Origin: DATARH01 sp035550515 | GTDB taxonomy: Bacteria > Pseudomonadota > Alphaproteobacteria > ATCC43930 > CGMCC-115725 | DNA length: 64,000 nucleotides | Assembly (NCBI GenBank): GCA_035550515.1 | Contig: DASZOZ010000039.1 | Location: 1-64,000 of the forward strand | Direction of reading: 5' to 3' | In this document: positions 27,581 through 34,889 of the stretch, piece after piece | Position numbering within the stretch: position 1 is the first letter of the stretch | Layout: each line of letters begins with the position of its first letter | Position numbers and translations under genes: made by a program | The notes under the pieces: model-generated | The model's database searches: none | What the model saw: only the letters and a program-made list of their open reading frames with translations | What the model was told of the DNA's origin: nothing

Positions 27581-27696
27581 CTCCTGATCCTCGCCGAAGG
27601 CGACAGAAGCCGCCGACGGACCCGGTGTCCGTATGATCAGGAGTCATCAGCCGCCGCGAACGCGGCAGCGGTTAGAGGCGAACTCCTTCGCCTGTC
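27581..27696 (-). promoter_or_regulatory. Fluoride riboswitch 2 with 9-bp SD-sequestering helix
   Basis: Aptamer 27635-27696 on the minus strand: GGCG-AAGGAGTT-CGCC, then CTAACCGC, a GCCGCG/CGCGGC stem, and GGCTGATGACTCCT. The loop GGAGT can pair with ACTCC to make the family's pseudoknot. The 3' end CTCCTGATC is perfectly complementary over 9 nt to GATCAGGAG (plus-strand positions 27635-27643 and 27581-27589), and that second strand contains the ribosome site of the dynamin gene. Two small hairpins fill the loop. Fluoride binding should free the site. Confidence 0.88.
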
Positions 27697-27719
27697 TGTT
27701 TAGGTAGGAGGCAGGTCGG

Positions 27720-28106
27720 CTAAATGTCAAGGTCCGAGACCTCGGCCTCTTCCGCGGCGAAATTGGTAACACCCGCGGGCCGATGCCGGCGAATCCAGGC
27801 GCGCACCTCCGCCGGCTTACCCGAAATCAGCTTCATCCATTTTTGACTTCTGACGACGGTTTCGGGCATCCCCTTTGCCCATCGTTCGGCAACGATCAGC
27901 AGCTCCCAGCTTGGGCGCCCGCGCTCCGCGAAGCGCACTTGCAGGACTTCAGCGCTGAAGGCATAGCCCTGGCCGGTATATCGATGACGGTCGCGCCGGC
28001 ACTCGACACCGGCGGCGGTCCAGCTACGCGCCTCATAATGCGGGCTGCCGCTGTGAAGGATCAGCTCCACGTCCCTGATGGCATGGGCGTTGGTGACTTG
28101 AGCCAT
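27720..28106 (-). CDS. Hypothetical protein under fluoride riboswitch 3
   Basis: A 128-aa soluble protein (MAQVTNAHAIRDVELILHSG...). No domain recognised. It has a beta-rich core with YTGQGYAFSAEVLQVRF and a Trp-rich basic segment (SQKWMKLISG, VRAWIRRHRPAG), and ends in an acidic tail. It begins 30 bp after the phosphatase stop on the same strand, so it should share that gene's riboswitch-controlled transcript. It ends 24 bp upstream of riboswitch 2. Confidence 0.65.
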   Translation of the reverse strand: MAQVTNAHAIRDVELILHSGSPHYEARSWTAAGVECRRDRHRYTGQGYAFSAEVLQVRFAERGRPSWELLIVAERWAKGMPETVVRSQKWMKLISGKPAEVRAWIRRHRPAGVTNFAAEEAEVSDLDI

Positions 28107-28136
28107 GGCGGTCGCAATCCGGCGTGGAGGGAGGCG

Positions 28137-28724
28137 CTAGCGGCCGGCGACGCTGGGGATGCCGGACAGCCCGGCGAACTCCCAAAAGCTCTCGTCCATC
28201 GCAACGCTCTTGCTCAGCAGATAGGGGAAATGCCCGTATAGCAGCGACAATTGCCGATCCGCTTCCGCAGGATCGGCGTGCTCGGCATCGAGCAGAAAGA
28301 GCGCAGCGACAAGACCCGAGCGGTCGGCGCCCGAGCGGCAGTGGACCAGAAGCGGCTTGGGGGCTGAGCGGACGATCGAGAGAATATCGGCGATTTGCGC
28401 GGACGTGACCCGCCGCCGCGCCGAGATCGGATAGTCGAAATGGGTAACGCCAAACGCCTTCGAGACCTCGATCTCGTCGGCGTACCAGGCATCACTCGGA
28501 TGCCCGCCGCGAAGATTGAGGATCGATTTTATGCCGTGCTGTCGGATGACGGTGGCGAATTGGCTCTTGTTAAGCTGGGCCGAGCGGTAGAGCACACCGT
28601 CGACGACCGTGTGGACGTTGCCCGTGGCAAGGAGGATCGCGCCGTAGCTGCCGACGGACCCGATGGCGAAGCCAATCGCCAACACCAAGGCCCGCAAGCC
28701 TGTACGCATACGGCTTTTGAGCAT
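28137..28724 (-). CDS. Membrane-anchored tyrosine/dual-specificity phosphatase
   Basis: About 195 aa from the ATG at 28724 with GGGAG 8 nt upstream; a TTG at 28754 is less likely. One N-terminal membrane segment (LRALVLAIGFAIGSVGSYGA) puts the catalytic domain in the periplasm or facing the membrane. The P-loop is HCRSGADRSG (CX5R, Cys near residue 129), preceded by the LYRSAQL and ILNLRGG motifs of bacterial DSP-like phosphatases. It removes phosphate from phospho-Tyr/Ser or phosphoinositide-like substrates. It follows fluoride riboswitch 3 directly. Confidence 0.85.
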   Translation of the reverse strand: MLKSRMRTGLRALVLAIGFAIGSVGSYGAILLATGNVHTVVDGVLYRSAQLNKSQFATVIRQHGIKSILNLRGGHPSDAWYADEIEVSKAFGVTHFDYPISARRRVTSAQIADILSIVRSAPKPLLVHCRSGADRSGLVAALFLLDAEHADPAEADRQLSLLYGHFPYLLSKSVAMDESFWEFAGLSGIPSVAGR

Positions 28725-28771
28725 CCGACTATCTCCCGCGGCAGCCCGTTTCAAGACGCCGAGTTAACTTG

Positions 28772-28822
28772 GCAGGAGTCATCAGCCGGAACGGCGGTTA
28801 ACGGGGGTACCCCATCCCCGGA
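28772..28822 (-). promoter_or_regulatory. Fluoride riboswitch 3
   Basis: On the minus strand: GGGGATGGGGTACCCCC, then GTTAACCGCC, a GTTC loop and GGCTGATGACTCCTGCC, an almost exact match to the crcB-motif consensus. Loop GGGGT pairs with ACTCC with one G-U. About 48 nt separate it from the phosphatase ATG at 28724; a GGGAG ribosome site in between could pair with the CTCC strand. Confidence 0.92.
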
Positions 28823-28888
28823 GCCATGGTCGCATGATTCCCGAGGCCGTCAACTCCCTCCGATCTTCGGAAAGCCTCCGGCTCGCCT

Positions 28889-29107
28889 CTATTCCGCTGC
28901 TCCGCGCTTGGCTTCTCGGTCGGCGGCCGTAACGAGTATCACGAGACAGCCGACGAGCAAGACGACACCCGCGGCTAGCGGGTGGGCCGGCCAGGTACCG
29001 ACCAGTAGGGCGGTAACGGCGACGACGATAAGAGTGCCGAGTGCAAGCCAGCCGTCGGCCATGAACATGCTGCAAAGCTCGGCGGCGATCTCGCGCAAGA
29101 GGCTCAT
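28889..29107 (-). CDS. Small two-helix membrane protein
   Basis: A 72-aa protein with two membrane segments (LALGTLIVVAVTALLVG; LAAGVVLLVGCLVILVTAA) and a charged C-terminus. Its ATG overlaps the stop of the upstream membrane protein gene as ATGA, so the two are translated together and probably form a complex. No family name. Confidence 0.7.
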   Translation of the reverse strand: MSLLREIAAELCSMFMADGWLALGTLIVVAVTALLVGTWPAHPLAAGVVLLVGCLVILVTAADREAKRGAAE

Positions 29108-29859
29108 CGCACGGCCTCTGTCGGAGGGCGGCGGAGGACTGAAGCCGTGACGAGCGCGACGCCCAGAAACAGGCCGGCGAAGACCGGCAAGGCGAGATCC
29201 TGGCCCGGCCAGGGAATACCGAGCCCCTCCCCGGTCCAGAAGACGCCGAACGCCGAGAGCATGACGCCAACGCCGAATTTGAGCGTGTTCTCGGGCACTC
29301 TCGCGAGGGGCTTATGGACGGCAAGCCCGATGCCGAGGACGGCGAGGCAAGCCGTGAGGGCGCCGAGGCTGGCCGACCACATCAAGCCGCGCCCGGCGCC
29401 GACGGCGATGACAATGAAGACGACTTCGAGCCCTTCGAGGAGCACCGCCTTGAAGGCGGTCAGTGCGGCGATCCAATCGAAAAAGGCGCCTTTCGCGTGG
29501 GCGCCGGCAGCCAGCTGAGCAGCCTCGGTCGTAAAAATCGCTGCCTCGTCGTGCAGGGGAATGATCCCCGCCGCGCGCAGCACCGCCTTGCGCAGCCAGC
29601 CCAGGCCGAAGAGGAGCAGGAGAATGCCGATCGCAAGTTGCAGCGCTTGGAGCGGAACCTGACCGAGCAAAGGGCCAAGGAGCGCGATGAGGGCGGCGAG
29701 CGCCCCTAATGCGCCTACGGTACCGAAGGCGCCGGGACGCCAGCCTCTAAGGGTGCCGACGGCGAGGATGATGGTGAAGGCCTCGGCGACCTCGACGACG
29801 GAGGCAAAAAAGGCCGAACCGACGGCGGGTGCGGTGACATTCCAGAGCGACGGACCCAT
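29104..29859 (-). CDS. COG4280-like polytopic membrane protein
   Basis: A 251-aa protein with about seven membrane helices. Two related helices carry acidic motifs, VVEVAEAFTIILAVG near the N-terminus and LLEGLEVVFIVIAVG in the middle, an internal repeat like the REXLE helices of FTR1/COG4280 ion transporters. The acidic residues in the membrane suggest cation transport. It is divergent from the RpiR-type regulator with 84 bp between the chosen starts, containing two palindromes. It sits inside the fluoride region but has no riboswitch of its own. The substrate is unknown. Confidence 0.75.
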   Translation of the reverse strand: MGPSLWNVTAPAVGSAFFASVVEVAEAFTIILAVGTLRGWRPGAFGTVGALGALAALIALLGPLLGQVPLQALQLAIGILLLLFGLGWLRKAVLRAAGIIPLHDEAAIFTTEAAQLAAGAHAKGAFFDWIAALTAFKAVLLEGLEVVFIVIAVGAGRGLMWSASLGALTACLAVLGIGLAVHKPLARVPENTLKFGVGVMLSAFGVFWTGEGLGIPWPGQDLALPVFAGLFLGVALVTASVLRRPPTEAVR

Positions 29860-29874
29860 AGCGGGAAGCCTCGT

Positions 29875-29920
29875 TGTAGTATTTACGACATTATGAGATA
29901 TAAACCGTCGTTGTCACGAC
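29875..29920. promoter_or_regulatory. Candidate operators between divergent rpiR-like and transporter genes
   Basis: Two palindromes occupy the divergent gap: TGTAGTATTTACGACA (29875-29890; six of seven arm positions match) and GTCGTTGTCACGAC (29907-29920; perfect 5-bp arms). Both contain ACGACA. They are natural candidates for binding by the adjacent RpiR-family regulator. Confidence 0.5.
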
Positions 29921-29943
29921 ATAGGTCAAGAAGGGTAGTCGGC

Positions 29944-30825
29944 GTGGCGATTTTGAGCTTCGAAGAAAGGCTTGCGGACGCGCTCGACCGGATGAGTCCT
30001 GCCGAGCAGCGGGTGGCCAGGTATTTTCAGGGCAACCGGGAGGAGGTACTGATCGCCTCTGCGGCGGCGCTGGCCGAAAAGGCGGAGACCAGCGATGCGA
30101 CGGTCGTTCGCACCGCGAGGGCGCTGGGTTATTCGGGGCTCGACGAGTTGCGCCGGACGCTTGCCGACGAACTGCGCAACACGCTGTCTCCAGCCGAGCG
30201 CTTGACGCGCACGCTGGGCGAGGTGGGCGGAAGCCTCACGACAGCTTTCGACCTGACCCTTGACATTCATCTCCGCTCGCTTGAGAGCCTCAGACGAACG
30301 ATAACGCCGGAACTCTTCGCGGGAGCGGTCGACAGAATAGCTGGGGCCCGACGAACCGTGGTTTTCGGCCTCGGCCCGTCGAGTTCGATCGCGAATTATC
30401 TCGTGGTCCAGCTCACGCGATTTGGCCTCGACGCGGTAGCGCTGACGAATACCGGTCTGCTCTTCGCCGACGATCTGCAGAGGCTTCGCGAGGGCGACCT
30501 TGTCCTGATCCTGGCCTACGGCCGGGTTTACGCGGAGCTCGCCGTCCTGCTCGACGAGATCAAGCGGCGCGGCTTGCAGTCGATTCTCGTCACCGACACG
30601 CTCGCCGCGGTGCTGCGGCGCCGGGTCGACCTGGTGTTGCCGGTGGCGCGCGGCCGCGCTGACATGTTGAGCATGCACACGGCGACGCTCGGTTTTATCG
30701 AGGCGTTGCTAGTCGGCGTTGGCGTCAAGCGGCCGGATGCGACCCTGGCCGGCCTCAAGGCGTTGAACGAAGCGCGGATCAGGCTGGCGGGCGACAAGGT
30801 CGGTTTGGCGGTATCGGCAAGCTGA
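29944..30825 (+). CDS. RpiR-family transcriptional regulator
   Basis: About 293 aa. N-terminal HTH_6 domain (FEERLADALDRMSPAEQRVA; ALAEKAETSDATVVRTARAL) followed by a SIS sugar-phosphate-binding domain from about residue 105 (ARRTVVFGLGPSSSIANYLV; DLVLILAYGRV). The GTG at 29944 was chosen because AGAAGGG lies 8 nt upstream and the HTH begins there; an ATG at 29893 would add 17 basic residues and swallow one operator. It probably autoregulates and controls the divergent transporter. RpiR proteins usually sense phosphosugars; the ligand here is unknown. Confidence 0.88.
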   Translation: MAILSFEERLADALDRMSPAEQRVARYFQGNREEVLIASAAALAEKAETSDATVVRTARALGYSGLDELRRTLADELRNTLSPAERLTRTLGEVGGSLTTAFDLTLDIHLRSLESLRRTITPELFAGAVDRIAGARRTVVFGLGPSSSIANYLVVQLTRFGLDAVALTNTGLLFADDLQRLREGDLVLILAYGRVYAELAVLLDEIKRRGLQSILVTDTLAAVLRRRVDLVLPVARGRADMLSMHTATLGFIEALLVGVGVKRPDATLAGLKALNEARIRLAGDKVGLAVSAS

Positions 30826-30891
30826 CGTGTCGACCCAAAATATGACCGGCGGCGGCTTGAAAACGCGCAGAGACGGCCCCATGTCGATCGT

Positions 30892-30941
30892 TACCGGATG
30901 GAGTTCCCGGTCAATCGCCGAAAGGCTGATGACTCCTGCCG
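30892..30941 (+). promoter_or_regulatory. Fluoride riboswitch 4
   Basis: CCGG-ATGGAGTTC-CCGG (30894-30910), then TCAATCGCC, GAAA loop and GGCTGATGACTCCTGCC. Loop GGAGT (30899-30903) matches ACTCC (30932-30936) perfectly for the pseudoknot. The ACTCC strand is shared with the terminator that follows, so aptamer and terminator are mutually exclusive. Confidence 0.88.
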
Positions 30942-30962
30942 CTGGTGCGGTGGGAGTTTTTT
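30932..30962 (+). terminator. Riboswitch 4 intrinsic terminator (attenuator)
   Basis: ACTCC-TG-CCGC, TGGT loop, GCGG-TG-GGAGT followed by TTTTT. Paired arms of 5 and 4 bp are separated by a TG/TG internal loop. It uses the aptamer's 3' strand, so fluoride binding should block it and allow read-through to the gene at 31030. Confidence 0.85.
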
Positions 30963-31029
30963 GTTTGGCCAAGCCCAGGCCCTCCCGCTGTGCCGGCACC
31001 TGTCAAGACCGGCTTGTCAGGAGGCATGC

Positions 31030-32061
31030 ATGGGCCAAATGAACGGTTTTGCCGGCCAGGTAAAGTCCGCCGACACAGCGGTCGCCGAGGCAATTGCGCG
31101 CCTGGCAGCGCTGCGCGAGGCCGATCGCGCGGTCCTCGACCTGATTGCGCTTGGCCGAGCGGCGATCCTGCAGCTCCGCGAATTTCTGTTCCGGCGGGAG
31201 CCGAGCGGCCTCTTCGAGCCGCGCTGCAACGCGGTATCGGCCTTGGCGTCGCTCCGCGCAGAAGACGTCCTTGTGGATTTTCTGGAGCGTGCTCCGGCGG
31301 TCGATATCGCCGACCCGATCGAGCGCACCGGCGAGGATGCCGTCATCAACGCTGCGGCTCGCGCCTTGCGGCATCGCCGGGACGATGCGTGTTTTTCAGC
31401 TTTGATGAGGATCGCGGAGCAGCGCCCGATGGCCGGGGTCATCGAGGCGCTCGGAGATATGGGCCGCGATTTGGCGGTACCGCGGCTGATCGAGGGCCTG
31501 TCGAGCGATTTTACCAGTGGTGTTGCGAGCGCGGCTTTGTCGAAATTCAGCTCCAAGTCGCGGCCGATGCTGATCGCTGTCGCGTTGAAGCCCCAGCCCT
31601 CCGAGGAATTCGAAACCACGACCAGCCGACGTATGAGATGGAGCGCGTTGGGCGTTCTCGCCGACATCGGCGTGACGCTCGAGGAGTGGTCGCTTCTACA
31701 GCCACTCATGGACGCACGTGACGTCCGGCTCGCCGCGTTGGCTTGCCGGCTCGCACTCGTCACCCGACAACCCCTGTTGGACCAGGAGGAAGCGCTTGGC
31801 CGTCTGATCCGGCTCCTTAAATCCGCCGATTGGCTACTGACACTGCAGATCGAAGGGTGGCTGGCGGAGAATTATGATTTGACGCTTCGGATCATCAACC
31901 GGGCGGTCGATCGCGGCGATAACACCGTTCGCGACGAAGCGGTGCGCACCGCGCTCTTGAGGGTCATCGGCAGCGCAGCAGCAAGAGGCCTTTCGATCAG
32001 TCTGTTAGGACAATCAGAAGCAGATCGGAACGGTGCGACGAATTGTCCGGTCAAAGCGTAG
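31030..32061 (+). CDS. HEAT-repeat-like protein under fluoride riboswitch 4
   Basis: About 343 aa; the ATG at 31030 has CAGGAGG just upstream, and earlier in-frame codons would start inside the riboswitch. The sequence is a series of roughly 30-40-residue paired helices: CNAVSALASLRAEDVLVDFL, DAVINAAARALRHRRDDACF, GVIEALGDMGRDLAVPRLIE, AALACRLALV. The pattern is that of HEAT/ARM scaffold repeats. No enzyme motif or membrane segment. Probably a protein-binding scaffold; the partner is unknown. Confidence 0.7.
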   Translation: MGQMNGFAGQVKSADTAVAEAIARLAALREADRAVLDLIALGRAAILQLREFLFRREPSGLFEPRCNAVSALASLRAEDVLVDFLERAPAVDIADPIERTGEDAVINAAARALRHRRDDACFSALMRIAEQRPMAGVIEALGDMGRDLAVPRLIEGLSSDFTSGVASAALSKFSSKSRPMLIAVALKPQPSEEFETTTSRRMRWSALGVLADIGVTLEEWSLLQPLMDARDVRLAALACRLALVTRQPLLDQEEALGRLIRLLKSADWLLTLQIEGWLAENYDLTLRIINRAVDRGDNTVRDEAVRTALLRVIGSAAARGLSISLLGQSEADRNGATNCPVKA

Positions 32062-32187
32062 AAATGTCAGCATGACGAACGCATTCGGGTGAACCGCGAG
32101 GCCAGCGGAGTTATGCATTCAAAAGTGCGAGCCGCTCGCGCAGGTTGATGACGGAAAAATGGCGGCTTAGCGTTGAGTCGCCAATTC

Positions 32188-32290
32188 GAGGGGAATGGAG
32201 TCTCCCCGAAACCGCCCGCGAGGGCTGATGACTCCTACCGTGCGGAGATGCGGTGGGAGCGGCTTGCCTAAACCCACCGCCGGAGGTGGG
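32188..32290 (+). promoter_or_regulatory. Fluoride riboswitch 5 with downstream hairpins
   Basis: GGGG-AATGGAGTCT-CCCC (32190-32207), GAAACCGCCC, GCGA loop, GGGCTGATGACTCCTACC. Loop GGAGT matches ACTCC. Downstream, CTCC-TA-CCG pairs with CGG-TG-GGAG (32232-32259), then CCCACC-GCCGGA-GGTGGG (32273-32290). The layout copies riboswitch 8 including the second hairpin, where CCCGCC/GGCGGG is changed to CCCACC/GGTGGG with pairing kept. No U-tract follows here, so control may be translational or the terminator may be weakened. Confidence 0.9.
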
Positions 32291-32382
32291 CCGCCCGATC
32301 AAAGCTCACTTCCACCGGGATCTACGGTCCATGGGCCGACGGATTTGCCCGTTTGCCGGGGTCGCGTGAAGGAGGTGAAGCG

Positions 32383-33195
32383 GTGGGATCGATGCTGACG
32401 GAAACAGCCCTGCTGATGCCTACCGCCGACGCGCTCCGCGTTTGCTGCCCAGTGGCGCCGGTAGGCCAAGCGCGGCCGCAGCCAGATGCGCTCCGCCGAT
32501 TGATCGGCAGAATCGATGACGTCCTGCGGTGGTGGTACGGCGTTCACGAGTACAGCCCTCAAAACGAATGCTTGTTGCGGGTCGCGCTCGGTCAAACGGG
32601 GGAAGCCATTTGGCTGACGGATGGGAGTCGGTTGCCGCCGGGAACCGAGGTTCTCGACCTGCATCTGTGGAACGAGAGGTTGTGCCTGCTGCCGCCGCTC
32701 CGCAACGGATTCGGCCGCGCCGCCGCCTTGCGGCGACACATGACCGCCTCGTTAGTCGAACTTGCTCGCCACATCGCGACTGACGCAACCCTTCAAAGAG
32801 TGGCCGCTATACGCGCCCGGACCGCGCTGGTGCCGAAAAGACGTATCGACAAGTTGCTGCGTGTCGCGACGGCCTTCGGTTTCGAGCCGGCAGCGGTGGC
32901 TGCATCCAAGCGCTCCGACGGATGGCAGATCCGCCGCTTCTGCGAAGATCTCGTTATTTCGGCACTTGCCTGGGCTTTCAACCCGGAGGCACTCCGGCAC
33001 AACGGCTGGCGGCGGCAGCCCTACGAGCTCTGGATCTCGCGTACCGCGCTGCTTTCGGCCTACGGGCCCGCTGCAGAGCTGAAACGCAACGCCGGAAGGC
33101 CGCTTGGACCCGGCCAGCGGGACTGCCGCGCCAAGGCACGCACCGGCCACCCCTCTCCCGGCCGCTCGGCTGTTGCCGACCAGGGCTTCGCTTGA
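32383..33195 (+). CDS. YkoP-like domain protein
   Basis: About 270 aa from a GTG at 32383 with AAGGAGG 7 nt upstream. The YkoP-like core has EYSPQNECLLRVALG, LPPGTEVLDLHLWNERL and ALRRHMTASLVELARHI, which I know from small proteins of this family, usually of unknown function. The C-terminal 40 residues are basic and probably disordered. It is the first gene of a four-gene group (32383-34729) under fluoride riboswitch 5. Confidence 0.75.
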   Translation: MGSMLTETALLMPTADALRVCCPVAPVGQARPQPDALRRLIGRIDDVLRWWYGVHEYSPQNECLLRVALGQTGEAIWLTDGSRLPPGTEVLDLHLWNERLCLLPPLRNGFGRAAALRRHMTASLVELARHIATDATLQRVAAIRARTALVPKRRIDKLLRVATAFGFEPAAVAASKRSDGWQIRRFCEDLVISALAWAFNPEALRHNGWRRQPYELWISRTALLSAYGPAAELKRNAGRPLGPGQRDCRAKARTGHPSPGRSAVADQGFA

Positions 33196-33212
33196 TCGAG
33201 GAGGTCAATCCC

Positions 33213-33692
33213 ATGACGTATTATCTCAACGCACGTCCGATGATCCGCGCTCTTTACGAAGCGCCCGAAGAGTTCGAAATCCGGCGCAACTGCCTTCGCC
33301 ACCGGCCCACCAAGCATTGGCTGGTCTTCGACGATGACGGAAACGCACGCATCCTGGCGCGCTGCGACTGCATGGTCCTACGCGTGAGCCGGGAGCAAAG
33401 CGAAGAGCTGCACGAGGCGGCCGTCACGTGGGAGGTCTCTTATTGGCAACCTCTTCTCGCTCACGCTGCGGCGGAGCGGCGCGTTGCCGAGATCAACCGC
33501 GAATTTGCCGGGCACTTCCGGCCGCGGCGGCGGTGGCGTGCCGTCATCGACGCGGTCCGGTCACTCCTCGGGTTGGCACCATGCCGGTCGGCTGTTCCGA
33601 TCGATCCGTCCTTGCCCGGGCCGGACGAACTCCGACCGTGGCCCTCTGCGAAACGGGCTGAGGCGCGGCACGCGGATTTGCTGTCGGCGTAA
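33213..33692 (+). CDS. Hypothetical protein, second gene of riboswitch 5 operon
   Basis: A 159-aa soluble protein (MTYYLNARPMIRALYEAPEE...). The ATG at 33213 has GAGGAGG 9 nt upstream and is 17 bp after the previous stop; longer frames would overlap the YkoP gene without reason. It contains a beta-turn-beta core (KHWLVFDDDGNARILARCDC) and a basic segment RPRRRWRAVIDAVR. No family recognised. Confidence 0.65.
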   Translation: MTYYLNARPMIRALYEAPEEFEIRRNCLRHRPTKHWLVFDDDGNARILARCDCMVLRVSREQSEELHEAAVTWEVSYWQPLLAHAAAERRVAEINREFAGHFRPRRRWRAVIDAVRSLLGLAPCRSAVPIDPSLPGPDELRPWPSAKRAEARHADLLSA

Positions 33693-33750
33693 GGGGCTCG
33701 AACGTGCCGGGGAAGCCGGCAAGCAGCACGATACAATCGGGAGGACAGTC

Positions 33751-34230
33751 ATGCCGTTCGATGGCGTTTCCGAAGTCGAGATCGCGAGTGGGGAACAGGT
33801 TTTTCCCAGTTTACGGGCTGCGGGCGGCCGCCTTTGGATCAGGAGCAGGCTTCGGGCATTGGGCCGCCGGCCGGCGCTCGCGTTCTCGCCGGGCCCGCAT
33901 TACGCGGAGGCGGCGCTCTTACTGCAAGACGCCAGATCACTGATCGAGGAGCGGGACCGGTGGCTGCAAGGCACCTATCGATGGTTCCGCGGGCGGCGCT
34001 GCGCAATCGGTGCGCTCTACGCCGCCGCCGCAAAAATCAGGGACATGGGGGTTGCCCAGACTGCACACGCCTTGCTGCTCGCGGTTGCCAACTCTCGACG
34101 CTTCGCGAGCGTCGAAGGCATGAACGATCACTCGTCCCACGCGGATGTCATTCGAGCGTTCGATGAGGCGATCGCGCTGGCCTTGGGCAAAGCACACGCT
34201 GGCGCCCACATCGGCTCTGCCGGGCGGTAA
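33751..34230 (+). CDS. DUF6197-like protein, third gene of riboswitch 5 operon
   Basis: A 159-aa protein; the ATG at 33751 follows GGGAGGAC. The centre reads DARSLIEERDRWLQGTYRWF, CAIGALYAAAAKIRD, FASVEGMNDHSSHADVI and FDEAIALAL. The order (W.qG, C.iGAL.aA, ND.....eV...f..Ai) is like DUF6197, a small family of unknown function. The resemblance is by eye. Confidence 0.6.
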   Translation: MPFDGVSEVEIASGEQVFPSLRAAGGRLWIRSRLRALGRRPALAFSPGPHYAEAALLLQDARSLIEERDRWLQGTYRWFRGRRCAIGALYAAAAKIRDMGVAQTAHALLLAVANSRRFASVEGMNDHSSHADVIRAFDEAIALALGKAHAGAHIGSAGR

Positions 34231-34300
34231 CAAAGGAAACTCAATTTAGTGCGTAAACCGGGCGGCGGCCGCTGAGCGCGGCCGCGTGACGGAGGCGTCA

Positions 34301-34729
34301 ATGAGCCATGTACTACTGGTCGAACCGGATGACGATTTGTGTTTGTTCCTGCGTATGGCGATTGGCCACGCGGGATGCCGTATCTCGATCACCGGATCAA
34401 TGACGGAAGCCAGAGACGTTCTGAGCAGCAATGAGAAAGTCGATGTCGTCGTCACCGCTGTAGGTTTGCCGGATGGCTCCGGCCTGCGGCTTGCGCGCGA
34501 TGCCATCGAGGCAGGAAAGAAAGTTTTCGTGTTACGGGCTCACAGGGGGCGCATCGAGGTGTGTGATCGACGAGGCCTGGTGTTCAAAGGAAGCCGGCTA
34601 ACGGTCGGCGATTTCCTGAAAAAGGCGGTCTCGCGTCGATCTGATGGCGGGTTCGCAGACGGCAAAGCGGGATCGGTCGGGCAGCGCTCGTCGACGATGT
34701 TGCCGGCTTCCACCGGTGGTTCCGTATAA
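34301..34729 (+). CDS. Degenerate response-regulator receiver protein
   Basis: About 142 aa from the ATG at 34301 (GGAGG 5 nt upstream). CheY-like receiver: VLLVEPDDDLCLFLRMAIG supplies the acidic pocket and VDVVVTAVGLPDGSGLRLA the third strand. The phospho-acceptor Asp expected at residue 53 is Ala, and the conserved Lys near the end is not apparent (KVFVLRAHRG). It therefore probably acts as an unphosphorylated pseudo-receiver. The C-terminal 35 residues are low complexity. It is the last gene of the riboswitch-5 group. Confidence 0.75.
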   Translation: MSHVLLVEPDDDLCLFLRMAIGHAGCRISITGSMTEARDVLSSNEKVDVVVTAVGLPDGSGLRLARDAIEAGKKVFVLRAHRGRIEVCDRRGLVFKGSRLTVGDFLKKAVSRRSDGGFADGKAGSVGQRSSTMLPASTGGSV

Positions 34730-34796
34730 GGTCATTCGGAAAACGATTGCTCACGACCATCGGGAGCTCCGGTTGCCGTAACGGGTTTGTAGAACG

Positions 34797-34884
34797 CCGG
34801 GGATGGGGTACCCCCGTTAACCGCCATTGCGGCTGATGACTCCTACGCAATTGCTCCGACGCATTCTCGTGCGCCGGTGGGGTC
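34797..34884 (+). promoter_or_regulatory. Fluoride riboswitch 6
   Basis: GGGG-ATGGGGTA-CCCCC, GTTAACCGCC, ATTGC, GGCTGATGACTCCTAC (aptamer 34797-34846), nearly identical to riboswitch 3. Loop GGGGT pairs with ACTCC with one G-U. GACTCC (34837-34842) can also pair with GGGGTC (34879-34884), which overlaps the GGTGGGG ribosome site 7 nt before the ATG at 34890. This suggests translational control. Confidence 0.93.
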
Positions 34885-34889
34885 ATTGA

